From contig NZ_JAJHIZ010000003.1 of assembly GCF_021538615.1 (NCBI RefSeq), positions 2,604,001-2,668,000 on the forward strand: DNA of 64,000 nt, written 5' to 3'. This document shows positions 17,255-26,846 of the stretch, one piece after another. Origin of the DNA: Niabella agricola. GTDB taxonomy: Bacteria; Bacteroidota; Bacteroidia; Chitinophagales; Chitinophagaceae. Below the pieces are notes generated by a model that was given only the letters and a program-made list of their open reading frames with translations, did not search any database and was not told where the DNA came from. Numbering within the stretch: the stretch's first letter is position 1; the number at the start of each line of letters is the position of its first letter. A program made the translations under genes and the position numbers.

Positions 17255-20200
17255 ATGAAAAAATGTGCTTACGCGAATGAGTGGCCCCGGCGGCTGCTCA
17301 AAAAACTGTTGTTTATGAAATTATGTCTTGCCCTGATGCTGGCGACGGCATCTCAGGTTGCGGCTTCTTCCGGCTACGGCCAGGAATCGGTTTCACTCCA
17401 GCTGGAAAATGCCCGGCTGTCGACCATTTTAAAGACCATTCAGAAAAAGACTGACTACCGTTTCGTGTTCAGCAACAAGCTTGTTGACGAAACCGGTATG
17501 GTAAATATTAAGGTACAAAATACGCCTGTGCTTTCCTTGCTGCCCAGGATTCTTAATGGAACAGGGCTCGAATATCAGCAAATGAGCGATAATTTGATCG
17601 TGATCCGTGAAAAAGCCGATATCAAAAAAGACATCCTGGTTAAAGGAACAGTAACCAACGCCAAAGGGGAACCGGTTTCCGGAGCTACTGTTTCCTCCAA
17701 CAAGGGCAAGGCCACCATTACCAACGATAAAGGAGAGTACAGCATTGAGGTAGACGAGTTTGACGAGCTTACCTTCAGTTATGTAGGCTATACATCCCAG
17801 GTGATAAAAGTAAACAGTCAGCAAACCATCAACGTGGTTTTTGAAGAAGCCAACCGTGCCCTGGAAGAAGTAGTGGTAACCGCGCTGGGTATTAAACGGC
17901 AGGAAAAAGCCCTGGGTTATGCCACGCAAAAAGTAGGCGGCACCGCTGTTCAAACCGTAAAAGGCGTGGACCTGGGAACATCGCTGACGGGTATGGTTTC
18001 CGGTTTGGTTGTCAAAAACTCTACTGAATTTAATAAAACACCAGCCGTTCAGTTAAGAGGTGAATCTCCCCTCCTTGTTATCAATGGCGTACCCTACGGA
18101 AATATGTCATTAAGGGATATTCCGACAGACGATATTGAAAGTATCGATGTATTAAAAGGGGCAACGGCCTCTGCTTTATATGGAAGCCGGGGAGGAGCGG
18201 GCGCCATCATGATCACTACCAAACAAGGAAAGGGAAAACGATTTGCAATTGACATTAACTCCAACAATATGTTCGCCCTTGGCTATGTATCGATCCCCAA
18301 GGTTCAAACCTCTTACGGACATGGACTTGATGGAAAAATTGCCACAGACTATGTATGGGGACCAAAACTGGACGTTGGAGACAGTGCCATGCAGTGGAAC
18401 CCAATTACAAAAAAAACTGAAATGATGCCGCTGGTTTCGAGTGGCCGGAACAACCTGAAAAATTTCCTGGAAACCGGTATTATCAGCAATAACAACATCA
18501 GTGTAACACAAAGCGGAGAGAATGGCTTCTTCAGAGCCGGCTTAAATTATATTTATAACAAAGGGGAATGGCCAAACGCAACGCTTAAGATCATCAACTC
18601 TACCATGAGCGGCCAGATGAAGCTGGGCAAAAAATTTGACCTTAATGCATCGATGGGATACACCTGGGAGCAATCACCGCAAAATATCGGTGGCGGCTAC
18701 GGTGATCAGGGTTATTTATATCAACTGCTGATGTGGACCGGGCCCGATTACGACCTCAGACAATACAGAGACTACTGGGTAACACCTAACTTAAAACAAA
18801 ACTGGTTATATGACGCCTGGTATGATAACCCCTATTTAATTGCCTATGAGAAGCTGCTCGGAAGTCAAAATAACAAATTAAACGCCAGCCTTACGGCCAA
18901 TTATAACTTTAACCAGAACCTTAAGTTGATGTTCCGGACCGGGTATGACTATTACAGCAACGAGATCACCCAGCGCAATCCGGCAAATATCAATTCAGAC
19001 AGAGGTGGATTCGTAGCTGCCGGGCTATTCAGAAATAACCTGGATTGGGGATTTAGCACCAACAACGATCTGATACTCACCTACGATAAGACTTTTGGAA
19101 AGTTTGGCGTAAATGCATTAGCGGGCGGAAGCATTTATTATTATGTTGACCGGTCTCAGGGGGCATCTACCGTTAATGGCTTAAGCATTCCCGGCTGGTA
19201 CTCGCTGGCCAATGCAGCCCCTTCTACCACTGCAGGCGTAAACTCAATAAGCAATAGCTATTCCAACTACCGGAAACAAACCAACGGTCTGTATGGTAAA
19301 GCATCGTTTTCCTACGATAATGGTATTTACCTGGACATTACAGGTAGAAATGACTGGGCCTCTACACAACAGGCTTCCCAGCGTTCCTATTTTTACCCAT
19401 CTGCTGGGCTTAGTTTCATCTTATCGAGATACCTGGCGTTACCAGATTGGGTAGACCTTTTAAAGCTGCGCGGCTCGTGGACAATCAGCAAAAGCGTATT
19501 GGGCGTTTATAGTACGAACAGAACCTTTTCATCAGGAACCAGCTTTGGTTTGATATCCAACAGCTATCCATCCAACCTGCTAGGGGACAACCTGCTGCCC
19601 AGTACGAACAGAACCTGGGAAATGGGACTTGCCTCTTATTTGTTTAAGAGCAGACTACACGTAGATGCAACATACTTTGCTAAACTGTATTATAACCGCC
19701 AGGTTTCTGCCTCCGTTTCCGGGGCTTCGGGATTCACCTCAACCCTGGTAAATACAAAAGAAACCTATGCCCGGCGCGGAATGGAAATTACTGTGGACGG
19801 CGACGTAATCAAAACCGGGAATTTCAAATGGCATTCTACCATCAACTGGTCATTTGATCACCGGTATTGGGTAGATCTGGATTCTGTTTATTCAACAGAT
19901 GATAACTGGCACAAAAAAGGTACACGTCTGGATGTGTATACTACCAATGAATGGGCCAGGGACCCTAATGGTGATTACATCAATGTAGGCGGTAAGCCCA
20001 TTAAAAACCCTTATGCTACGCAAATAGGCTACGGAGATCCCAATTACTCCTTCGGCTTTATTAATGAGTTCAGCCTGGGGAACCTTATATTCGGAATCAA
20101 TATCGATGGACGGATCGGTGGTTTGATGTACAATTACATCTGGGATAAAATGTTTGACACCGGCTCCAACCCCGAAACAGATAACCAGTTCCGCTACAAC

Positions 20201-20602
20201 CAGGTAGTAAACAAGGACAATACATTTACCGCTCCCGGTGTAAAAATCGTATCGGGAAAAGCCAGCTATGACAAGTACGGCAACCTCATCAGCGATACGC
20301 GCACCTATGCGCCCAATGATGTTGCTATCGGTTATCAAACGTATGCCCGTAATTTCAGAGGAGGTAATTATGGTATAATGAGCGAATCTTTTGTAAAACT
20401 ACGCCAGGTATCCATTGGTTATAACATTCCTCAAAATGCAATCAAATCGATCCGCGGCTTAAAGTCGGCTTCTGTATCTGTAACAGGTCAGAACCTTATA
20501 TTGATCACCAAGTTTAAATTCTCTGATCCTGACCGGGATACGGAAGATCTGAACGCACCGTCCCAGAGAATGGTAGGCTTTAACATTAAACTTGGATTTT
20601 AA
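17255..20602 (+). CDS. SusC/RagA family TonB-dependent transporter with N-terminal STN signalling domain
   Basis: The 1115-residue product has a long signal region (to about residue 45), a secretin/TonB N-terminal (STN) domain (about 48-125: SVSLQLENARLSTILKTI, PVLSLLPRILNGTGLEY), a CarboxypepD_reg domain (about 130-205), a TonB box (LEEVVVTALG), a plug with GATASALYGSRGGAGAIMITTKQG, and a beta barrel. The STN domain is absent from the other three SusC proteins of the window and fits control by the adjacent sigma/FecR pair. The stop codon is 13 nt before the SusD start. Substrate is unknown; see the neighbouring phospholipase and deacylase. Confidence 0.95.
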   Translation: MKKCAYANEWPRRLLKKLLFMKLCLALMLATASQVAASSGYGQESVSLQLENARLSTILKTIQKKTDYRFVFSNKLVDETGMVNIKVQNTPVLSLLPRILNGTGLEYQQMSDNLIVIREKADIKKDILVKGTVTNAKGEPVSGATVSSNKGKATITNDKGEYSIEVDEFDELTFSYVGYTSQVIKVNSQQTINVVFEEANRALEEVVVTALGIKRQEKALGYATQKVGGTAVQTVKGVDLGTSLTGMVSGLVVKNSTEFNKTPAVQLRGESPLLVINGVPYGNMSLRDIPTDDIESIDVLKGATASALYGSRGGAGAIMITTKQGKGKRFAIDINSNNMFALGYVSIPKVQTSYGHGLDGKIATDYVWGPKLDVGDSAMQWNPITKKTEMMPLVSSGRNNLKNFLETGIISNNNISVTQSGENGFFRAGLNYIYNKGEWPNATLKIINSTMSGQMKLGKKFDLNASMGYTWEQSPQNIGGGYGDQGYLYQLLMWTGPDYDLRQYRDYWVTPNLKQNWLYDAWYDNPYLIAYEKLLGSQNNKLNASLTANYNFNQNLKLMFRTGYDYYSNEITQRNPANINSDRGGFVAAGLFRNNLDWGFSTNNDLILTYDKTFGKFGVNALAGGSIYYYVDRSQGASTVNGLSIPGWYSLANAAPSTTAGVNSISNSYSNYRKQTNGLYGKASFSYDNGIYLDITGRNDWASTQQASQRSYFYPSAGLSFILSRYLALPDWVDLLKLRGSWTISKSVLGVYSTNRTFSSGTSFGLISNSYPSNLLGDNLLPSTNRTWEMGLASYLFKSRLHVDATYFAKLYYNRQVSASVSGASGFTSTLVNTKETYARRGMEITVDGDVIKTGNFKWHSTINWSFDHRYWVDLDSVYSTDDNWHKKGTRLDVYTTNEWARDPNGDYINVGGKPIKNPYATQIGYGDPNYSFGFINEFSLGNLIFGINIDGRIGGLMYNYIWDKMFDTGSNPETDNQFRYNQVVNKDNTFTAPGVKIVSGKASYDKYGNLISDTRTYAPNDVAIGYQTYARNFRGGNYGIMSESFVKLRQVSIGYNIPQNAIKSIRGLKSASVSVTGQNLILITKFKFSDPDRDTEDLNAPSQRMVGFNIKLGF

Positions 20603-20615
20603 AAATTACGACAAA

Positions 20616-22157
20616 ATGAAAATGAATCATACATTATTTGCAACCATCTTTTTTTTAATGCTTTTTGGCTGTACAAAAAAGTTTGATGCAATCAATACGA
20701 ACCCCAATGCCTCGCTGGACTCAAGAGCAGACTGGCTGGCCACATCAATGATTACTTCTATTACTTCAAGTGATATCAGCAGCACCAAAAGTTTTATGCA
20801 GCCGTTTATGCTGGGGAAATATATCCTGTGGTCAGAGAATCAGGAATCGTATCAATACAATGCTTTAGGCCAGGCAGGGTTTGGTAGAATTACTGTGTTA
20901 AGAAATGTGGACCCCATGCTTAAATATGCGCAAACATTGGGCGACCCGGCCATATCCGCCTCCTACCAGGGTCTGGCTCATTTTCTGCGCGCCTGGCAGT
21001 TTTTTCAATTGACCATGCAGGTGGGCGATATCCCTTATTCCCAGGCATTAAAAGGAGAGTCGGAAAAAATTATAAAGCCTGCTTACGATGCGCAAAAAAC
21101 GGTGTTCATCGGCATTTTAAATGAACTGGACCAGGCAGACGAAGCTTTCTCCAAGGGGAAAAATTTTTCGGGAGATTTTATTTACAATGGCGATGTAACC
21201 AAATGGCGGAAACTGGCCAACAGCTTCCAGCTGCACGTGTTGATGAATTTGTATAAGAAAACAAATGACAATGAGCTGAATGTTATTCAACGATTCAAAA
21301 CAGTTTCGGCACGTCCTTTAATGCAGAGTTATACCGATAATTTTGCCGTTACCTACATCGATACCAAGGGATACAGTTACCCCTGGAGTAAAACCTCAAA
21401 ACAAAATAACAGTTTTACCATTTACCCAATGGTATCTTCAACCCTCATCGATTCACTGAAGGCTAAGAATGACCGGAGGCTATTTTATTATGCAGAGCCT
21501 TCTGATTCTTTAAAAAAGAAAGGTTTCACCGCCGACAATTTTAATGCCTACCTGGGTATTGAGCCTTCTGATGCTTATTCCAAAACAACCACAAGCCGTT
21601 CCAACGGTGCGTTTTCAGACGTGAATAAACGTTACGTGGATCTGTATAATGCTGAGCCGGTAAGTCTGTTCAGCCACTGGGAGTTACAGTTTATACTGGC
21701 TGAGGCTACCGTCAGAGGCTGGATCAGCGGCACATCTGCGCAAAGCTATTATGCAGCGGGTATCCAAAGTTCCATGAATTTCTTATCGAACTTTACCCCT
21801 TCGAACTATAATCACGGAGTGGTAATGGATGCCAACTATATTGCTACCTATCCCACAACGGTAGCACTAAGCGGCAGTGCCGAAAACCAGATCAAACAGA
21901 TCATTACTCAAAAGTATATGGCCGGCTTCCTGCAGGGGGCAGATTATAATGCATGGTATGAATTTAGAAGAACAGGATACCCGGTATTTAAACTCAATTC
22001 CAATACGAATTTAAATACACCCAGCAGCCAGTTCCCGGTTAGATGGACCTATCCGCAAACTGAATTAGACAACAATGCTGATAATTACAAAGCGGCGATC
22101 CAGTCTCAATACGGTGGCGTGGACGATGTAAACCAGGTGATGTGGCTGCTGAAATAG
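20616..22157 (+). CDS. SusD-like outer-membrane nutrient-binding lipoprotein (SusD_2 type)
   Basis: The start is placed at the ATG at 20616 (MKMNHTLFATIFFLMLFGC, Cys19), because the upstream in-frame TTG would overlap the SusC gene and add a charged leader before the lipoprotein signal. The 513-residue product contains KKFDAINTNPNASLDSRADWL and FLQGADYNAWYEFRRTGYP, which match the SusD_2 (PF12771-like) branch rather than the RagB type seen elsewhere here. It partners the STN-SusC upstream. A strong terminator follows. Confidence 0.92.
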   Translation: MKMNHTLFATIFFLMLFGCTKKFDAINTNPNASLDSRADWLATSMITSITSSDISSTKSFMQPFMLGKYILWSENQESYQYNALGQAGFGRITVLRNVDPMLKYAQTLGDPAISASYQGLAHFLRAWQFFQLTMQVGDIPYSQALKGESEKIIKPAYDAQKTVFIGILNELDQADEAFSKGKNFSGDFIYNGDVTKWRKLANSFQLHVLMNLYKKTNDNELNVIQRFKTVSARPLMQSYTDNFAVTYIDTKGYSYPWSKTSKQNNSFTIYPMVSSTLIDSLKAKNDRRLFYYAEPSDSLKKKGFTADNFNAYLGIEPSDAYSKTTTSRSNGAFSDVNKRYVDLYNAEPVSLFSHWELQFILAEATVRGWISGTSAQSYYAAGIQSSMNFLSNFTPSNYNHGVVMDANYIATYPTTVALSGSAENQIKQIITQKYMAGFLQGADYNAWYEFRRTGYPVFKLNSNTNLNTPSSQFPVRWTYPQTELDNNADNYKAAIQSQYGGVDDVNQVMWLLK

Positions 22158-22196
22158 CCCTTCGCATTTCATATTCATAAATAAAAAGCTATTTTG

Positions 22197-22234
22197 CAGG
22201 TATGAGTTGTGTAAGGGCTCATACCTGTTTTTTT
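22197..22234 (+). terminator. Intrinsic terminator of the sigma/FecR/SusC/SusD operon
   Basis: A perfect 10-bp stem, CAGGTATGAG with CTCATACCTG, closes an 11-nt loop and is followed by seven T residues. It ends the SusD transcript before the phospholipase gene. Confidence 0.9.
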
Positions 22235-22299
22235 AGTTCAAGATTTAAGAGGCATATGTAACCTCAACCCTTGAACCTGAATCCTGAAACTTTAAGCAT

Positions 22300-24837
22300 A
22301 TGCCGATTGATTTTTCAAGAAGAGATTTTTTAAAAAAAACCAGTTTGCTGGCCGGCGGTGCCGGGGTGTTCTCCGTACTTCCTGCCTCCATCCAAAAAGC
22401 CATGGCTATTAACCCGGCCAAGGGCTCTACGTTTGAAGATGCCGAACATATTGTGCTGCTGATGCAGGAAAACCGCTCTTTCGATCATTGCTTTGGTGCC
22501 TTAAAAGGAGTGCGGGGCTTTAACGATCCACGCGTGCTGAAACTTGCCGATGGCAATCCTGTTTGGCTGCAGACAGATAAAGAAAAGAAGTCTTATCTCC
22601 CCTTTCGCCTGGACATGCAGCAAACAAAGATCACCTGGATGGGTGGTTTACCACATAGCTGGAAAGACCAGGTAGACGCGCGCAATAACGGACAGTACGA
22701 CCAATGGCTGATCGCCAAAAGAACGGGCTATAAAGGTTTTGAAGGACAGCCCATGACCCTGGGTTATTATACCCGTGAAGACATCCCGTTTAATTATGCC
22801 CTGGCCGATGCATTTACCGTATGCGACCAGCATTTCTGCTCTTCGCTTACCGGTACCACACCCAACCGGTTATACTTTTGGTCGGGTACACTCCGTAAAG
22901 ACGGGCTTGCCAAAAGCCCGGCACTGGTGCGGAATGAAGAATCGGATTATAGCGCAGAAAGCGACTGGAAGACCCTGCCGGAGCTGCTGCAGGAGCATGA
23001 TATCTCCTGGAAAGTGTATCAAAATGAACTGAGCCTTCCTTCCGGTTTGGAAGGTGAGACAGAGGCCTGGCTGAGCAATTTTACAGACAACCCGCTGGAA
23101 TGGTTTACCCGGTTCCGGGTACGCCGCTCGCGGAAGTATGAGCAATATATTGCACAGCGGCTGGCTGCCTTTGAAAAAGAACTGCCAGAACTGGAGCAAA
23201 AAGCCATGGAGCAGCCAGACGATCAAAAGATCAAACGAGCACTGAATGGATTGCGCGAACGCAAAAAGCGTTATGAGGCCGAACTGGAACGTTGCCGTAA
23301 AGAACTGGCCGAACCATTGAGCAGTGATCAGCAGGCCCTGCATAACAATGCTTTTGCCACCAATGATTTCGATCCCGACTATCATCAAACCGAAACCATT
23401 CAATACGATGATCATGGTACCTCGCGGAAAATGCAGGTTCCCAAATCGGATGTACTGGCCAATTTCCGAAAGGATGTAAAAGAAGGAAAACTGCCAGCCG
23501 TATCCTGGCTGGTAGCGCCGCAGTACTTTTCCGACCATCCTTCTGCGCCCTGGTTCGGCGCCTGGTATGTGTCGGAAGTGCTCGATATCCTTACACATAA
23601 TGAAGAGATCTGGAAAAAGACGGTGTTTATACTCACCTATGATGAAAACGACGGCTATTTTGACCATGTTCCTCCCTTCACAGCACCGGACTTCCGGAAT
23701 TCTGCCACAGGGGCCGTATCAGCGGGCATCACTGGTATCGACAAAGAATTTGTAACGCTCGATGATGAGATCCGGCTCAAAGGCGTAACCCCAGCCAATG
23801 CGCGGGAAGGCGCCATCGGTTTGGGTTACCGGGTGCCCTTTGTTGTAGCCAGTCCCTGGTCAAGGGGAGGCTATGTCAATTCGCAGGTCTTCGACCACAC
23901 ATCCGTAGTACAGTTCATCGAGCAGTTTGCCTCCCGAAAAACCGGTAAAAAACTGCAGCTCCCCCATCTTTCGGATTGGCGCCGGGCCGTATGCGGCGAT
24001 CTTTCATCCGTATTCCGCCCCTATAACGGCGAAGCAGTAAAACAGCCGGAGTTCCTGGAACGGAATGCCTATCTCCAACGGATCGATGAAGCCCGCTACC
24101 GCCCTATCCCGCAGGACGTATCTCCCTTATCGACAGATGAGATCCGGGCCATTCGCAGTAACTTCAGTAAAACCCGGAAGTATTTCATACAGGAAAAGGG
24201 ATTGAAGCCGTCCAGCGCCATTCCCTATGAACTGTATGCAGACGCCCATTTAGATGCCAACGGCCGGCATCTGCAACTAATGATGAAAGCGGCAACCGGT
24301 GTTTTCAAAGAGCGGTCCATGGGCAGCCCCTTCTCCCTGTATGCCTACCTTCCCTACGCAGATACTAACGGGCAAAAGATCGTTAATCGCAACTGGTCCT
24401 TTGCCGTGGCCGCAGGAGAAGAGTTGCAGTACCAGGTGCCCCTGAGCGGCTTTGAAGGAAAGGACTATCATCTGGCACTGTTTGGTCCTAACGGCTTTTA
24501 CCGTGTAATCAAGGGCCACAGCGATGAAGCCCGGCTTTCTATTGAATGCAGGTATGGTACCGGTGGCGGAAAGCGATACGGACAGGTACAACTGGTCATC
24601 CGCAATTACTCAGCGCAACAGCAGGAACTTATTATCAGGGATAACAGTTACGGGCAACAAGAGCTTTTACGAAAGCTACCGCCGATGGCAACCCACAAAC
24701 TGGCGCTGGTGCTGGATAAAAGCTTTGGCTGGTACGATTTTTCTGTTTTCATGAAAGGAGATAAGAATTTTGAAAGGAGATTTGCAGGGCGTGTAGAAAG
24801 CGGAAAGGAATCCTTCAGCGATCCGCTGCTCGCATAG
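22300..24837 (+). CDS. Tat-exported phosphocholine-specific phospholipase C
   Basis: The 845-residue product has a Tat signal (SRRDFLKKTSLLAGGAGVF, RR at 7-8) and belongs to the acid phosphatase/phosphoesterase-type phospholipase C family. It would hydrolyse phosphatidylcholine or sphingomyelin outside the cytoplasm. Motifs seen are QENRSFDHCFG (56-66), the probable Thr187 nucleophile in GTTPNR, TYDENDGYFDHVPPF (446-460) and SPWSRGGYVNSQVFDHTS. The C-terminal third carries beta-rich repeats of the DUF756 type. Residues about 277-338 form a Lys/Glu-rich probable coiled coil inserted between catalytic blocks. The gene is a separate unit, bounded by terminators on both sides. Confidence 0.92.
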   Translation: MPIDFSRRDFLKKTSLLAGGAGVFSVLPASIQKAMAINPAKGSTFEDAEHIVLLMQENRSFDHCFGALKGVRGFNDPRVLKLADGNPVWLQTDKEKKSYLPFRLDMQQTKITWMGGLPHSWKDQVDARNNGQYDQWLIAKRTGYKGFEGQPMTLGYYTREDIPFNYALADAFTVCDQHFCSSLTGTTPNRLYFWSGTLRKDGLAKSPALVRNEESDYSAESDWKTLPELLQEHDISWKVYQNELSLPSGLEGETEAWLSNFTDNPLEWFTRFRVRRSRKYEQYIAQRLAAFEKELPELEQKAMEQPDDQKIKRALNGLRERKKRYEAELERCRKELAEPLSSDQQALHNNAFATNDFDPDYHQTETIQYDDHGTSRKMQVPKSDVLANFRKDVKEGKLPAVSWLVAPQYFSDHPSAPWFGAWYVSEVLDILTHNEEIWKKTVFILTYDENDGYFDHVPPFTAPDFRNSATGAVSAGITGIDKEFVTLDDEIRLKGVTPANAREGAIGLGYRVPFVVASPWSRGGYVNSQVFDHTSVVQFIEQFASRKTGKKLQLPHLSDWRRAVCGDLSSVFRPYNGEAVKQPEFLERNAYLQRIDEARYRPIPQDVSPLSTDEIRAIRSNFSKTRKYFIQEKGLKPSSAIPYELYADAHLDANGRHLQLMMKAATGVFKERSMGSPFSLYAYLPYADTNGQKIVNRNWSFAVAAGEELQYQVPLSGFEGKDYHLALFGPNGFYRVIKGHSDEARLSIECRYGTGGGKRYGQVQLVIRNYSAQQQELIIRDNSYGQQELLRKLPPMATHKLALVLDKSFGWYDFSVFMKGDKNFERRFAGRVESGKESFSDPLLA

Positions 24838-24887
24838 TGCAGGCGCAGCAGCACTGATTTTACAGCGCATGGGAAAATAACTGATGT

Positions 24888-24924
24888 AGGAAGCGGTAAA
24901 AATTTACTGCTTCCTTTATTTTTT
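24888..24924 (+). terminator. Intrinsic terminator after phospholipase C
   Basis: AGGAAGCGGTAAA pairs with TTTACTGCTTCCT (one G-T wobble, 2-nt loop) and is followed by a T-rich tract (24915-24924). Confidence 0.88.
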
Positions 24925-25038
24925 GCGTAGTTTAAAAGAGTGGTGTGGTTTTAGAGCCATTGCCGGCTACAGCAGCAAAAGCATCCCGGCATCGCTATAT
25001 TCCAGGGCATTCATACTTTTTTTTGTACCTTACCTGCT

Positions 25039-26613
25039 ATGTTCAACAAAATAGCACTGCTGACGATCGGCCTGCTGGGTACATTACCAGCGCTGGCTCA
25101 ACCCGCCTGCGACATACTCATCCGGAACGGAAAGATCATGAATGGTACCGGCAACAACTGGTTTTACGGAGATATTGCGGTTGCTGGTGGAAAGATCCTG
25201 GCCATTGGCAAAAACCTCAACTATCACGCAGCCACTACCATCGGGGCAGAAGGACTTGTGGTAGCACCCGGATTCATCGACGTGCATACCCATATCGAAG
25301 GCGATGAAGACAAGGATCCCCTGGCACAGAGCTTTATCTACGACGGGGTTACCACCGTGGTTGCCGGAAACTGCGGTTCCTCCAACCTGGATATCGGCCG
25401 GTATTTTCGTTGGCTCGATTCCCTCAAACTCTCCATCAACGTGGCCTCTCTTATCGGGCATAATGATGTGCGAAAAGCAGTATTGGGTCGTGCCAACCGC
25501 CGGCCATCCGCGGAAGAGCTTAAAAAAATGGAAATGCTGACCATGCAGGCGATGAAGGATGGAGCGGTGGGATTGTCTACCGGCCTCATCTACATACCAG
25601 GCACCTATGCACACTCCGATGAGCTCATCGCATTGGCAAAGGTGGCCGCCCAATACAATGGCGTTTATGCCACTCATATGCGTAGTGAAGGCAACCAGGT
25701 AGCCGATGCCATCCGGGAAGCATTGCAGATCGGACGCGAAGCTGCAATCCCCGTAGAGATCTCCCATTTTAAACTCAGCGGTCAGCAAAACTGGGGGCGC
25801 AGCAAGGAAACCGTGGCCATGGTGCAAAACGCACGGCTGGAAGGGATTGATGTAACCATTGACCAATACCCGTACACCGCCAGCAGCACGTCCATCAGTA
25901 CCTTGTTGCCTGGCGAAGTGCTGGCAGACGGCCAGGATAGTGTGCGTGCGCGCCTGCAGCGGCCGGAGATCCGCAACTATGTGATCGCCGATATGCTGAA
26001 AAGTCTCAAACAACGAAAATTAAAACATTTTAGTTACGCCGTAGTGGCCTATTACAAACCCGATACCAGCTATAACGGAAAAAGCATCGAGCAGATCAAC
26101 CGGATGAAAGGCCGGAAACACAAGGCCCGGGAGGAAGCGTTAACGGTGATCGATATTATGATGAACGGAGGTGCCAGCGCCGTTTTTCACGGCATGAGCG
26201 AAGCGGATGTCAAATACATCATGAAGTATCCGTATAATATGTTTGCCAGCGATGCGTCCATCCGCATCATGAATGCCGGCATGCCCCATCCCCGCGGCTA
26301 CGGCACCAATGCCCGGGTGCTGGGCAAATATGTACGGGATGAACGCGTGCTCTCCTTAGAAGAAGCTATCCGCCGCATGACCTCCCTGCCCGCACAAAAA
26401 TTCAACCTTTCCGATCGCGGGCTGCTCAAAGAAGGTATGGCCGCCGACATCGTGATCTTCGATCCTGAAAAAGTGCAGGACCTCGCCACTTTTGAAAAAC
26501 CCCATGCCTATTCCACTGGATTTCAATATGTGCTGGTGAATGGGAAGATCACCGTAAAAGAAGGAAAACATACGGGAGCGAGGGCGGGGATACCGCTGAG
26601 ACATACTTATTAA
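25039..26613 (+). CDS. Secreted N-acyl-D-amino-acid deacylase (D-aminoacylase family amidohydrolase)
   Basis: The 524-residue product has a signal peptide (MFNKIALLTIGLLGTLPALAQ) and a metal-dependent amidohydrolase fold. APGFIDVHTHIEGD gives the HxH metal pair (His83, His85), GNCGSS (Cys112) is the bridging cysteine region of D-aminoacylases, and EISHFK and MFASDASIRI hold later metal/catalytic residues. The C-terminal SDRGLLKEGMAADIVIFDP and VNGKITVKEGKHTGARAG are typical of the family. It hydrolyses N-acyl-D-amino acids or related amides; export suggests scavenging or cell-wall material. It lies 201 bp after phospholipase C behind a terminator, so it is likely transcribed alone. Confidence 0.88.
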   Translation: MFNKIALLTIGLLGTLPALAQPACDILIRNGKIMNGTGNNWFYGDIAVAGGKILAIGKNLNYHAATTIGAEGLVVAPGFIDVHTHIEGDEDKDPLAQSFIYDGVTTVVAGNCGSSNLDIGRYFRWLDSLKLSINVASLIGHNDVRKAVLGRANRRPSAEELKKMEMLTMQAMKDGAVGLSTGLIYIPGTYAHSDELIALAKVAAQYNGVYATHMRSEGNQVADAIREALQIGREAAIPVEISHFKLSGQQNWGRSKETVAMVQNARLEGIDVTIDQYPYTASSTSISTLLPGEVLADGQDSVRARLQRPEIRNYVIADMLKSLKQRKLKHFSYAVVAYYKPDTSYNGKSIEQINRMKGRKHKAREEALTVIDIMMNGGASAVFHGMSEADVKYIMKYPYNMFASDASIRIMNAGMPHPRGYGTNARVLGKYVRDERVLSLEEAIRRMTSLPAQKFNLSDRGLLKEGMAADIVIFDPEKVQDLATFEKPHAYSTGFQYVLVNGKITVKEGKHTGARAGIPLRHTY

Positions 26614-26684
26614 AATTAAAATGCTTATTGTTTGCCGTTATAACAGGCAGGACCTGACAACTGTGATCTCCATAAAATAGCAAT

Positions 26685-26726
26685 AAAGCCCGCTCCTGCA
26701 ATGATCCTGTGCAGAAACGGGCTTTT
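26685..26726. terminator. Bidirectional terminator between the deacylase gene and the 11-gene operon
   Basis: AAAGCCCG (26685-26692) pairs with CGGGCTTT (26718-26725), with an inner CTGCA/TGCAG stem. Flanking A/T runs would serve both converging transcripts. Confidence 0.75.
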
Positions 26727-26846
26727 CCAAATAAAGTCCGGCAGGTCGGTTTGATCCTGCGGAAAGCTGTTCTTCTTTAAATTTTTATAAACTCATTCTA
26801 GAAAGGCGTCGCCGATTGTAATCATCCACTTCTTTGAAAGTAGAAG

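Noticed and set aside
22870..23667. A 265-codon minus-strand open frame opposite phospholipase C
   Set aside because: Antisense shadow; composition (many Phe, Ile and His) is that of a reverse-read gene.
25084..26013. A 309-codon minus-strand open frame opposite the deacylase gene
   Set aside because: Fully antisense to a gene with clear catalytic motifs; no signal peptide or family motif in the translation.
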